Of a DNA stretch of 64,000 bases, positions 51,122-59,571 are shown one piece after another. The position numbers were made by a program, and so were the translations under genes. Origin of the DNA: Lysobacterales bacterium 15-68-25 (GTDB taxonomy: Bacteria; Pseudomonadota; Gammaproteobacteria; Xanthomonadales; Rhodanobacteraceae); NCBI GenBank assembly GCA_002279065.1, contig NCKB01000010.1:62001-126000 (forward strand), in the 5' to 3' direction. Position 1 is the first letter of the stretch, and every line of letters starts with the position of its first letter. The notes beneath the pieces were generated by a model that was given only the letters and a program-made list of their open reading frames with translations, ran no database searches and was not told the DNA's origin.

Positions 51122-52786
51122 TTACTCGGCCGCGTACACCTGCTTGCCGCCGACCCAGGTCTGCAGCACGCGGGTCTTCCAGATATCGGCGGGCGGGCCG
51201 GCGACGATGTCGCGGTCGATCAGGATGAAGTCGGCCCACTTGCCCGGCTCCAGCGTGCCCTGGGTGGTTTCGGCGTGCTCGGCGTACGCGGCATCCAGGG
51301 TGAAGGCGCGCAGCGCTTCGACCAGGGTCATCTTCTGCGCCGGGTACCAGCCGCCGGGCGGGCGGCCCTGGTGATCCTGCCGGGTCACCGCCGAGTACAG
51401 GCCGAAGAACGGGTTCGGCGATTCCACCGGGAAATCGGAGCCGCCGGCGATCACTGTGCCCTGGTCGAGGAAGGTGCGCCAGGCGTAGGCCCCGGCCATG
51501 CGTGCGTGGCCGATGCGGTCCTCGGCCATGTTCATGTCCGAGGTGGCGTGGGTGGGCTGCATCGAGGCGATCAGGTCCAGCGTCTTGAAGCGCGGGATGT
51601 CGCTCACCGCCACGATCTGCGCGTGCTCGACGCGGTTGCGGTAGGCCTTCGCTTCCGGATGCACCCTGTAGGCGGCGGCGAAGCTGTCCAGCACTTCGCG
51701 GTTGGCGCGATCGCCGATGGCATGGATGCACACCTGGTAGCCCTTGCCGAAGGCCTTCTCGATCATCGCCGTGAGCTCGGGCTGCGGCTGGAACAGCAGG
51801 CCGCGATTGTGCGAGTCGTCGGAATAGGGCGACAGCAGGGCGGCACCGCGGCTGCCGAGCGCGCCGTCGGCGTAGAGCTTGACCGCGCGCACGGTGAGGA
51901 AGTCGTCGCCGTAGCCGATCAGCGGGCCGTCGCGGCTGATCGTGTCGAAGTCCGCCCCGGTGTTGTGGATCATCGCGTAGATGCGCGCGGTGAGTTTGTG
52001 CTGGTCGGCGTACTGGCGGTACAGACGGAAGGTGGCCAGGTCGATACCCGGGTCGCCGACGCCGGTCAGACCGACCTTGGCCATCTCGTGCAGTGCGGCG
52101 TCCAGTGCGGCCGTGCGCTGGGCCGGCGTCGGTTCCGGCACCTTGGCATTGACCAGGTCGGTGGCGCCATCGACGAACACGCCAGCGGGATTGCCGTGCG
52201 CATCGCGCTCGATCCGTCCGCCGTGCGGATCCCTGGTCGCGGCCGTCACCCCGGCCAGCTTGATCGCGGCAGTGTTGGCCCACGCGGCGTGGCCGTCGAC
52301 GCGACTCAGCCACACCGGGCGGTCGGCGACCACGGCGTCGAGTTCCTTCGCGGTGGGGAAACGGCCGAGCTTCCAGATCTCCTGGTTCCAGCCACCGCCA
52401 ATGATCCAGGGTGCCTCGGGGTGGGCCTTGGCGTAGGCCTTGATGCGGGCCAGTGCCTCGTCCAGCGAGCGGGTGCCGGTAAGGTCCACCTGCACGGTGG
52501 CGTAGCCCAGTTCCATCACGTGACCGTGGGCATCGATCAGGCCCGGCAGCAGGGCGTGCCCGCCGCCGTCGATCACCCGCGCGGGCCCGGCTTCCGGTTG
52601 CAGCTTGGCCAGGTTGCCGATGGCTTCGACCTTGCCGTGGTCGACCAGCATCGCGTCGAAGCGTTGCAGTCGGCCCTGGGCGTCCAGCGTGTAGCCATGC
52701 ACGTTCTTCACCAGCAGATCGGCAGCAAACGCCGGCCCGGCCAGGCCGAACAGCAGCGGTAGCGCCAGGCGCAGCGTCTTGATCAT
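51122..52786 (-). CDS. Exported amidohydrolase, YtcJ-like (family 3)
   Basis: 554 residues. Signal peptide 1 to about 21 (ALPLLFGLAGPAFA), so it acts in the periplasm or outside. Metal ligands of the amidohydrolase fold: IDAHGHV (HxH) near residue 77, QVCIHAIGDRAN near 355 and GSDFPVE near 445. WIIGGGWNQEIW and GDPGIDLATFRLY are typical of YtcJ-like proteins. Substrate unknown; the family includes amidases and deacetylases. Long open frame upstream on this strand is not coding. Confidence 0.88.
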   Translation of the reverse strand: MIKTLRLALPLLFGLAGPAFAADLLVKNVHGYTLDAQGRLQRFDAMLVDHGKVEAIGNLAKLQPEAGPARVIDGGGHALLPGLIDAHGHVMELGYATVQVDLTGTRSLDEALARIKAYAKAHPEAPWIIGGGWNQEIWKLGRFPTAKELDAVVADRPVWLSRVDGHAAWANTAAIKLAGVTAATRDPHGGRIERDAHGNPAGVFVDGATDLVNAKVPEPTPAQRTAALDAALHEMAKVGLTGVGDPGIDLATFRLYRQYADQHKLTARIYAMIHNTGADFDTISRDGPLIGYGDDFLTVRAVKLYADGALGSRGAALLSPYSDDSHNRGLLFQPQPELTAMIEKAFGKGYQVCIHAIGDRANREVLDSFAAAYRVHPEAKAYRNRVEHAQIVAVSDIPRFKTLDLIASMQPTHATSDMNMAEDRIGHARMAGAYAWRTFLDQGTVIAGGSDFPVESPNPFFGLYSAVTRQDHQGRPPGGWYPAQKMTLVEALRAFTLDAAYAEHAETTQGTLEPGKWADFILIDRDIVAGPPADIWKTRVLQTWVGGKQVYAAE

Positions 52787-52905
52787 GGTGTGTCCCCTTG
52801 TCGTCACGGCCTCCGGCGGACGCGCGTCCGCCGACGGTCGGCATTGGAACACAGCGCGGGCGGCCGCACCGCCCGCGTCCTGGTGGCGATGCGGGCGGCG
52901 GGGCG

Positions 52906-53490
52906 TCAGGCAGCCTTGCGCAGCGCGAGTCCGCCGATCACGGCGTGTGCCTGTCGCAGCGCGGCATCGCGGCTTTCCTCGCCCATGGCCACGCCCTCGG
53001 CGCGGACGAATTCGACATCGGTGATGCCGATGAAGGCAAAGGCCGCGCGCAGGTAGGGCTCCTGGAAGTCCATCGCCGCCGCCGGTCCGCTGCTGTAGAT
53101 GCCGCCGCGGCTGGAGGCGACGATCACCCGCTTGCCGCCGGCCAGTCCCTCCGGTCCGTTCGGGCCGTAGCGGAAGGTGCGGCCGGCCACCATCACGCGG
53201 TCCAGCCATGCCTTGAGCTGCGTGGTGATCGAAAAGTTGTACATCGGTGCGCCGAGCACCACGATGTCGGCTTCGAGGAACTGCTGCAGCACGGCCTCGT
53301 CGCGCAGGGCGCCTTCGCTCGCCGTATCCGGGTTCGGCAGCCAGTGCGGCAGCGGCTCGGCGGCGAGGTCGCGGTAGTCCACCCGGGTGGCGACGCCGTC
53401 GCGTTGGAGTTGGTCGACGATGGCCGCGGTGAGCTGGCGGGAGATGGAATAGGTGCCCAGGGCACTGGTATCGAGATGCAGGACGTTCAT
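52906..53490 (-). CDS. azoR: FMN-dependent NADH-azoreductase
   Basis: 194 residues. Flavodoxin-like homodimer that reduces azo dyes and quinones with NADH. LHLDTSALGTYSISRQLT is the FMN phosphate loop; APMYNFSITTQLKAWLDRV near 95 and SSRGGIYSSGP near 140 are AzoR hallmarks. Start 53490 (MNVLHLDTSA). Divergent from a LysR regulator over a 119-bp AT-rich gap, the usual layout for an inducible pair. Confidence 0.92.
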   Translation of the reverse strand: MNVLHLDTSALGTYSISRQLTAAIVDQLQRDGVATRVDYRDLAAEPLPHWLPNPDTASEGALRDEAVLQQFLEADIVVLGAPMYNFSITTQLKAWLDRVMVAGRTFRYGPNGPEGLAGGKRVIVASSRGGIYSSGPAAAMDFQEPYLRAAFAFIGITDVEFVRAEGVAMGEESRDAALRQAHAVIGGLALRKAA

Positions 53491-53537
53491 GGGAATCCTC
53501 GTGCTCATGCACATGCCGGCTGATCCGGCGTTGCAGA

Positions 53538-53593
53538 GACGATAGATTCGAAACAATAAAACGATAAGATGGATATTTCAGGACGTATCGTCC
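53538..53593. promoter_or_regulatory. Divergent control region azoR / lysR
   Basis: Clear AT enrichment against GC-rich neighbours. The word ACGAT recurs: GACGAT (53538-53543), ACGATA (53561-53566), and inverted ATCGTC within GGACG-TAT-CGTCC (53581-53593). TATCGT on the minus strand (53539-53544) may be the azoR -10 element. Likely binding sites of the LysR protein; footprint unknown. Confidence 0.45.
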
Positions 53594-53609
53594 CAAAAAG
53601 GAAACGATC

Positions 53610-54581
53610 ATGAATCCGTTGAGCGGCACCCTGCAGGATCTCAACGATCTCTACTTCTTTGCCGCCGTGGTCGAGCACAAGGGCTTCTCCGCGGCAGGGC
53701 GGGCGCTGGGCATCCCCAAGTCGCGCCTGAGCAAACGCATCGCGCAGCTGGAGGATCGCCTGGGCGTCCGTCTGCTGCAGCGGACCACCCGCCGCTTCGT
53801 GGTGACCGAGGTGGGCGAGCGCTTCTACAGCCATTGCCGCGCCGTGCTGGAAGAGGCGCAGGCCGCCCAGGACGCCGTGGACGAGCTGCGTGCCGAGCCG
53901 CGCGGGATGGTGCGGCTGAGCTGCCCGGTGTCGCTGACCCAGACCATGCTGGCCGACGTGCTGCCGGATTTCCTGTTGCAGTACCCGAAGGTGCAGGTGC
54001 GCGTGATGGCCACCAACCGACGGGTGGACGTGATCAGCGAGGGGATCGACGTGGCCATCCGCGTGCGCACCAAGCTGGACACCGACGCGACCCTCGTGGC
54101 GCGCACCTTCGGCCAGTCCCGCGTGTTGCCGGTGGCCAGCCCCCGGCTGCTGGACGAGCGCGGTCGCCCGTCCACGCCGCAGGAACTGTCCGCGCTGCCG
54201 GCGCTGTCGATGCAGGAGCACGACGGCGCGCAGAGCTGGGAGCTGATCGACGCGGCCGGTGAGCGGGTGGTGGTGGACATCCAGCCGCGACTGGTCTGCG
54301 GCGACTTCGCCATGCTGCTCTCGGCGGCCCAGCGCGGCGCGGGCGTGGCCATGCTGCCGGAGTTCGTCTGCGCCCCGGCGGTGTCGCGCGGTGAACTCGA
54401 GGTGCTGCTGCCGGAGTGGAGTGCGCCGGAAGGCATGATGCACTTCGTCTACCCGAGCCGGCGCGGACAGCTGCCGGGCGTGCGTGCGCTGGTGGAGTTC
54501 CTCGCCGAGCGCCTGCCGGCCGCCGCCCGGCGGGAGAGCGACATCTGCACCCGCAACAAGTCCGCGGCGCCAGCCGCGTGA
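53610..54581 (+). CDS. LysR-family transcriptional regulator
   Basis: 323 residues. N-terminal HTH (LNDLYFFAAVVEHKGFSAAG, then IPKSRLSKRIAQLEDRLG) and a C-terminal effector domain (about 95-305; VRLSCPVSL, then SEGIDVAIRV near 145). The LysR subgroup with GIPKSRLSKRI often controls divergent quinone/azo reductases; here azoR is the neighbour. Inducer unknown. Ends with a short Lys/Ala tail. Start ATG 53610 with AAAGGAAA upstream. Confidence 0.92.
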   Translation: MNPLSGTLQDLNDLYFFAAVVEHKGFSAAGRALGIPKSRLSKRIAQLEDRLGVRLLQRTTRRFVVTEVGERFYSHCRAVLEEAQAAQDAVDELRAEPRGMVRLSCPVSLTQTMLADVLPDFLLQYPKVQVRVMATNRRVDVISEGIDVAIRVRTKLDTDATLVARTFGQSRVLPVASPRLLDERGRPSTPQELSALPALSMQEHDGAQSWELIDAAGERVVVDIQPRLVCGDFAMLLSAAQRGAGVAMLPEFVCAPAVSRGELEVLLPEWSAPEGMMHFVYPSRRGQLPGVRALVEFLAERLPAAARRESDICTRNKSAAPAA

Positions 54582-54602
54582 CGCGTGCTAGCATCGTCGT
54601 TT

Positions 54603-54626
54603 AGCCATCCAAACGGATAGACACCA
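54603..54626. promoter_or_regulatory. Met-box-like array before the methionine aminotransferase
   Basis: Three contiguous 8-mers, AGCCATCC, AAACGGAT and AGACACCA, each match 5 of 8 bases of the met-box AGACGTCT. They end three bases before the start codon at 54630. MetJ binds such tandem boxes. Weak individually; the downstream gene is a methionine gene. Confidence 0.35.
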
Positions 54627-54629
54627 CCC

Positions 54630-55775
54630 ATGCAGATAAGCAGCAAGCTTCCCGCGGTCGGCACCACCATCTTCAGCGTGATGAGCCAGCTCGCGGCGGA
54701 GCACAAGGCGGTGAACCTGGGGCAGGGCTTCCCCGACTACGAACCGCCGCAGGCGTTGCGTGAGGCGGTGGCCCGGGCGATGGCCGAGGGCCGCAACCAG
54801 TATGCGCCGGGCATCGGCCTGGCGCCGCTGCGCGAGGCGATCGCCCGCAAGACCCAGCGCCTGTACGGCCATGCGGTGAACCCCGACACCGAGGTCACGG
54901 TGACCTCCGGCGCCACCGAGGCGATCTTCTCGGCGATCGCCGCGCTGGTGCGCCAGGGCGACGAGGTGATCGTGTTCGATCCGGCCTACGACTGCTACGA
55001 GCCGGCGATCGACCTGCAGGGCGCGCGGGCGGTACACATCCCGCTGACCCCGCCCAGCTTTTCGATCGACTGGCAGCGCGTGCGCGATGCCATCACGCCG
55101 CGCACGCGGATGATCCTGGTGAACTCGCCGCACAATCCTTCCGGCGCCGTGCTGTCGGCCGACGACCTGGACCAGCTGGCGGACCTGCTGCGCGACACCG
55201 GCATCATCGTGCTCTCCGACGAGGTCTACGAACACATCGTCTTCGACGGCGCCGCGCACCAGAGCGTGCTGCGCCATCCCGAACTGGCCGCACGCAGCGT
55301 GGTGGTGTCCAGTTTCGGCAAGACCTATCACTGCACCGGCTGGAAGGTCGGCTACGCGGTGGCGCCGGCCGCGCTGAGCCACGAATTCCGCAAGGTGCAC
55401 CAGTACGTCACCTTCTGCACCTTCCATCCGGCACAGGTCGCCTTCGCCGAGTTCCTGGAGAGCCATCCGGAGCACTACCTGGAGCTGCCGGCGTTCTACC
55501 AGGCCAAGCGCGACCGTTTCCGCGCGCTGCTGGCACCCTCGCGCTTCAAGCTGCTCGATGTGCCGGGCGGCTACTTCCAGCTGGTCGACTATTCGGCGAT
55601 CCGGGATGAGGACGACCTCGCTTTCTGCCAATGGCTGGTACGCGAGGGCGGTGTGGCGGCGATCCCGCTGACGCCGTTCTGTGCCACGCCGCCGGGTACC
55701 CGGTTGGCACGGCTGTGCTTCGCCAAGAGCGACGCCACCATGGAGCAGGCGGTCGAACGCCTGGTGCGTCTGTGA
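54630..55775 (+). CDS. ybdL: Methionine/glutamine aminotransferase (YbdL-like)
   Basis: 381 residues. PLP class I aminotransferase, methionine-preferring YbdL/KAT-III type. PLP lysine K231 in SSFGKTYHCTGWKVGY; SGATEAIFSAIAALV near 92, NSPHNPSGAVLS near 169 and VNLGQGFPDYEPP near 30 complete the site. It converts ketomethiobutyrate to methionine, the last salvage step. Its stop overlaps the omega-amidase start (GTGA), so the pair works together. Confidence 0.9.
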   Translation: MQISSKLPAVGTTIFSVMSQLAAEHKAVNLGQGFPDYEPPQALREAVARAMAEGRNQYAPGIGLAPLREAIARKTQRLYGHAVNPDTEVTVTSGATEAIFSAIAALVRQGDEVIVFDPAYDCYEPAIDLQGARAVHIPLTPPSFSIDWQRVRDAITPRTRMILVNSPHNPSGAVLSADDLDQLADLLRDTGIIVLSDEVYEHIVFDGAAHQSVLRHPELAARSVVVSSFGKTYHCTGWKVGYAVAPAALSHEFRKVHQYVTFCTFHPAQVAFAEFLESHPEHYLELPAFYQAKRDRFRALLAPSRFKLLDVPGGYFQLVDYSAIRDEDDLAFCQWLVREGGVAAIPLTPFCATPPGTRLARLCFAKSDATMEQAVERLVRL

Positions 55776-56581
55776 GCGCGCTGCAGCCGCTGGTCGTCAC
55801 CCTGGTGCAGGGCGCCACGCGCTGGCACGACGCCGAGGCGAACCGCGAATACTACGGTGGCCTCGTGCGTGCACATGCCGGCACGACGGACCTGTTCGTG
55901 TTGCCGGAGACCTTCCTGTCCGGCTTCAGCAACGATACCCGCGTCAGCGCCGAGACGATGGACGGCCCGGGCGTGGCGTGGCTGCGCGCGCTGGCCACCG
56001 AGGTCGGTGCGACGATCACCGGCAGCCTGGCCATCCGCGAAGGCGACACGGTCTACAACCGGCTGCTGTGGGCGACCCCGTATGGAGACCTGCAGCAATA
56101 CGACAAGCGCCACCTGTTCCGCATGGCCGGCGAGCACACCCGCTACGGCGGCGGCAGCGAGCGGCTGATCGTCGAGCTGAAGGGTTGGAGGATCCTGCCG
56201 CAGGTCTGCTACGACCTGCGTTTCCCGGTATGGCTGCGCAACGGCCGCAACGAGGAAGCGCCCGGCGGCATGGACTACGACCTGGCGCTGTTCGTGGCCA
56301 ACTGGCCGGCGCCGCGCCGGCAGCCATGGCGCACGCTGCTGCGCGCCCGCGCGATCGAGAACCTCAGCTACGTGATCGGCGTGAACCGCGTGGGCGTGGA
56401 CGGCAACGATCTTCCGTATGCAGGCGACAGTGCCGTGCTGGATCCGGTGGGCGAGCCGCTGGTCGAGCTGGGCGCGCAGGAACAGGTGGTGACGGTGCGC
56501 ATCGATCCGGCACCGCTGCTGGCGCATCGCGAACGCTTTCCCGCGTGGATGGATGCCGACGCGTTCCAGTTGCAGTCGTGA
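55772..56581 (+). CDS. yafV: Omega-amidase (YafV/Nit2-like nitrilase family)
   Basis: 269 residues. Carbon-nitrogen hydrolase with the catalytic triad E46 (LPETFLSGF), K112 (YDKRHLF) and C146 (QVCYDLRFP). Family members hydrolyse 2-oxoglutaramate to 2-oxoglutarate, the product left when glutamine donates its amino group to ketomethiobutyrate. Start GTG 55772 overlaps the aminotransferase stop by four bases. The upstream open frame is ignored. This makes methionine transamination irreversible. Confidence 0.88.
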   Translation: MSALQPLVVTLVQGATRWHDAEANREYYGGLVRAHAGTTDLFVLPETFLSGFSNDTRVSAETMDGPGVAWLRALATEVGATITGSLAIREGDTVYNRLLWATPYGDLQQYDKRHLFRMAGEHTRYGGGSERLIVELKGWRILPQVCYDLRFPVWLRNGRNEEAPGGMDYDLALFVANWPAPRRQPWRTLLRARAIENLSYVIGVNRVGVDGNDLPYAGDSAVLDPVGEPLVELGAQEQVVTVRIDPAPLLAHRERFPAWMDADAFQLQS

Positions 56582-57050
56582 AGGACGATGGGCGTGTAGG
56601 TATTTTCTCGGCACGCCTGTCGGGTCAGCGCGCGACCATCGCAAAACGCGGGAAATCGTGATTTCGTCGGACTTTTCCGCTTGATCCGGTGCATCGCCGG
56701 CCCGTAGCCTTGCGCGGCGTTCGGCGGGACATCGGCACTGGAGTGCCTACTCGCAGCGGACGCGAAGCCAGGGGATGCCCACCGATGCTCAAGGACGAGT
56801 TCGTGCGCGCGCCGTCGCGCATGCCTTTCACGCACCACGTTGTCGTCGTTCCAACGATGCCGCCCGATACCGGGCCATCGCACTAGGCTGTCGCTGAGCC
56901 TGCCGGTTCCGCTGGCCCAGCAACCACGTCGATCTTCCGACCATCGATACCCCTTCAGCGAGGGGCGGGATGGTTTTGCCCTCGCATGGCAAGGCTCGAC
57001 TGATCGGCGGTCGCTTCGCTTTTCCAACCTGTTTCAACCATGGAGTAATC
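56582..57050. other. Gene-free stretch between yafV and the CsgG-like gene
   Basis: 469 bp with no supported gene in any frame. The CsgG-like gene promoter must lie here; I find no strong hexamer pair. A segment near 56755-56785 (GGACGCGAAGCCAGGGG) looks faintly like part of a c-di-GMP riboswitch but lacks the rest. No repeats or terminators stand out. Confidence 0.5.
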
Positions 57051-58070
57051 ATGAGAATTGACTCTCTCAAGCAGGGCGCCCTTGCCCTCGCGTTCGTCGC
57101 CACCGCGGGCCTCGCCGGCTGCTCGACCCTGCAGACCGGCGGAGGCAAGAACCCGGTCGCCGGCTCGGCCGGTGGTGCGCACAGCGCCAATGCCAATCCC
57201 ACGCTCGAGCACTGCACCAGGCCGCTGGGAACGCTGGCAGTGGAGGAGGATGAGGGCGAGCCGTGGTACGCCGTGCTGACCCAGCAGTACCACCTGCCGT
57301 CGACGACGCCGCTGATCCGCATGATGATCCAGCAGAGCAACTGCTTCGTGGTGGTCGATCGCGGCCGTGGCATGACCTCGATGATGCGCGAGCGCGATCT
57401 GGCAGCCTCCGGTGAGCTGCGTGGCAGCAGCAACCTGCGGCCACATCAGATGGTGGCAGCCGACTATGTGGTGACGCCGAACATCCAGTTCTCTCAGGGC
57501 ACAGGCGGCGGGGCTGCCGGACTGGCGGGCCTGGTGCCTTACGGCGCACTGGTCGGTGCCGTGGTCGGCTCGATGAAGACCAGCGAAGCGTCCACCACGC
57601 TGATGCTCACCGACACCCGCTCGGGCGTACAGGTGGCGATCGCACAAGGCAGTGCGAAGAACGTGGACTTCGGCTTCGGCGGGCTGTTTGGCGGTGGTGG
57701 CGCCGTGGGTGCGGCCGGCGCCTATGCCAAGACTCCCCAGGGCAAGGTGATTGCCGCGGCGTTCCTCGACTCCTACAACCAGATGGTCAAGGCGGTGCGC
57801 GAATATGCCCCGCAGCACGTTGCCGGTGGGCTGGGCACCGGCGGTACGCTGGCGGTGGACGGCGAGTCGAAGCCGGGCGTGGAGGATCCTGCAGGGATCT
57901 CGCTGCGCGATGCGCAGCGCAAGCTGGCGGCGCTCGGCCTGTACAAGAGCCGCATCGACGGACGTCCGGGCCCGGGAACCTCGTCGGCCCTCAGCAGCTT
58001 CCAGCGCACTCGCGGCCTGGCCGTGACCGGTGAGCTCGATCCCGCCACCGCGCGGGCGCTTCAGCAATAG
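57051..58070 (+). CDS. CsgG/HfaB-like lipoprotein with peptidoglycan-binding domain
   Basis: 339 residues. Signal peptide with lipobox LAGC (Cys24), so lipid-anchored. Residues 55-270 resemble CsgG/HfaB proteins (PLIRMMIQQSNCFVVVDRGRG; RPHQMVAADYVVTPNIQFS; a glycine-rich 160-230 region), which form secretion pores or anchor surface structures. Residues about 281-338 are a peptidoglycan-binding repeat (SLRDAQRKLAALGLYKSRID). No curli or holdfast genes are nearby, so its role is open. GGAG precedes ATG 57051. Confidence 0.8.
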   Translation: MRIDSLKQGALALAFVATAGLAGCSTLQTGGGKNPVAGSAGGAHSANANPTLEHCTRPLGTLAVEEDEGEPWYAVLTQQYHLPSTTPLIRMMIQQSNCFVVVDRGRGMTSMMRERDLAASGELRGSSNLRPHQMVAADYVVTPNIQFSQGTGGGAAGLAGLVPYGALVGAVVGSMKTSEASTTLMLTDTRSGVQVAIAQGSAKNVDFGFGGLFGGGGAVGAAGAYAKTPQGKVIAAAFLDSYNQMVKAVREYAPQHVAGGLGTGGTLAVDGESKPGVEDPAGISLRDAQRKLAALGLYKSRIDGRPGPGTSSALSSFQRTRGLAVTGELDPATARALQQ

Positions 58071-58105
58071 GAAAAGCGGGATCGGGCGGAACTCCGCCCC
58101 GAGAC

Positions 58106-58135
58106 GAGAAAGCCGCCCCGATGGGCGGCTTTCTC
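58106..58135. terminator. Bidirectional terminator between CsgG-like gene and rluB
   Basis: GAGAAAGCCGCCC / GGGCGGCTTTCTC, 13-bp perfect arms around CGAT. It serves both convergent genes; T-runs are short. Confidence 0.75.
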
Positions 58136-58167
58136 ATGATGTCGCATGCCGTGGGGCTGTCGATCGG

Positions 58168-59559
58168 TCAGCGATTGCCGCCGCGATTGCCACCGGGTCG
58201 CTTGCCGCCGCGACCGCCACCGGTGCCGCCTCCCGGACGGGGGCCGCGGTTGCCTGCGTTGCCACGGTTGCCCGCGTTGCCGCGGCTGCCACCCGGGCCA
58301 CCCGGGCCACCCGGGCCGCGCTTCTCGCCGCCGAAGCCGGTGTAGGGCGCCGACTGGCCTACTGCACCACCAGCACCGCCACGGCGGCGCTTGCCGCCGG
58401 GGGTGCCGCGGCCGGCGCCACCCGCCGGCTGGCCGTCACGGGTTTCGCCGGCGAACCAGGTGCGCACCGAGGGCAGCTCCTGGCCCGGTGCCACGCCGCG
58501 CTTGTTGCGGCTCTTGCGCGGCTTGCCCGGACGCTCGGGGCGGGCCACGTTGCCGTTGACCTCGCGCCCGGGACGGCGCGCCTTGCCACGTGCGGGCTCG
58601 TCGCGAATACGGTCGAAAGCGCGCAGTTCGCGTGCCTCGTCGGCGGCGGCGCTGCTCCAGGCGGTCGCGGCACCACGCTCCGGACGGTACTCGGTGACGT
58701 TGCGCGGTGCGCGTCGCTGGTGAAGCACCGGGCTGAGGGTCAGCACCGGCTGCGGTGCTCCGAGGCCGGTGAGCTTGCGCAGCTCCTTCACCGCCTCTTC
58801 GCCCAGCGCCTCGCAGTCGCCGCGGCGCAGGGCGCGCGGCAGTTGCACGTTGCCGTAGCGGATGCGCTTGAGACGGCTGACCAGAAAGCCCTGCGAGTCC
58901 CACAGCCGGCGCACTTCGCGGTTGCGGCCCTCGCGGATCACCACGCGGAACCAGCTGTGGCTGCCGCCGCGGCTGATGATGGCGATGTCGTCGAAGCGTG
59001 CCGGGCCGTCCTCGAGCTCCACGCCGGCCTTGAGCTTCTCGATGATCTCGTCGGGCACTTCGCCGTGCACCCGGCACAGGTACTCGCGCTCGAGCCCGCT
59101 CTTGGGATGCATCAGGGCGTTGGCCAGCTCACCGTCGGTGGTGAGCAGCAGCAGACCGGTGGTGTTGATGTCCAGGCGGCCCACCGCGACCCAGCGCGCA
59201 CCCTTCAGGCGCGGCAGCTCCTCGAACACGGTGGGGCGACCTTCCGGATCGTCCCGGGTGGTCATCACGCCTTCGGGCTTGTGGTAGATCAGCACCTCGG
59301 TCTCGTCGCGGTTGTCGGTCGCGACGACGAACTGCTTGCCGTCGATCACCACGCGATCGCCGGCATGGACGCTGGCACCGATGGCTGCCGGCTGGCCGTT
59401 GAGCTCGATTTCGCCGGCCTGGATGCGCTGCTCGAGCATCCGGCGCGAGCCGAGGCCGGCATTGGCCAGCACCTTGTGCAGGCGCTCTTCCAGCGCGGGT
59501 TCGTTTTCGGCGCGCGCGGGGCGCTTGAGGGTAAGTAGGGATTTCTGCGGCGCAGTCAT
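58168..59559 (-). CDS. rluB: 23S rRNA pseudouridine(2605) synthase RluB with Gly/Arg-rich tail
   Basis: 463 residues, longer than E. coli RluB (291). S4 RNA-binding domain (about 25-85; RLHKVLANAGLGSRRMLE) and the RsuA-type catalytic domain (about 88-265) with the catalytic Asp in GRLDINTTGLLLLTTDGE near residue 150. RVVIREGRNREVRRLWD near 208 is typical. From about 270 to 463 the protein is low-complexity Arg/Gly/Pro with many GN, GG and RG steps, an RNA-binding-like tail. It follows scpB on the same strand (12 bp). Confidence 0.92.
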   Translation of the reverse strand: MTAPQKSLLTLKRPARAENEPALEERLHKVLANAGLGSRRMLEQRIQAGEIELNGQPAAIGASVHAGDRVVIDGKQFVVATDNRDETEVLIYHKPEGVMTTRDDPEGRPTVFEELPRLKGARWVAVGRLDINTTGLLLLTTDGELANALMHPKSGLEREYLCRVHGEVPDEIIEKLKAGVELEDGPARFDDIAIISRGGSHSWFRVVIREGRNREVRRLWDSQGFLVSRLKRIRYGNVQLPRALRRGDCEALGEEAVKELRKLTGLGAPQPVLTLSPVLHQRRAPRNVTEYRPERGAATAWSSAAADEARELRAFDRIRDEPARGKARRPGREVNGNVARPERPGKPRKSRNKRGVAPGQELPSVRTWFAGETRDGQPAGGAGRGTPGGKRRRGGAGGAVGQSAPYTGFGGEKRGPGGPGGPGGSRGNAGNRGNAGNRGPRPGGGTGGGRGGKRPGGNRGGNR

Positions 59560-59571
59560 GCGCGTGACTCC

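Noticed and set aside
56755-56785. Segment resembling part of a c-di-GMP (GEMM) riboswitch
   Set aside because: Only a short piece matches; the paired stems and the other conserved loops are missing.
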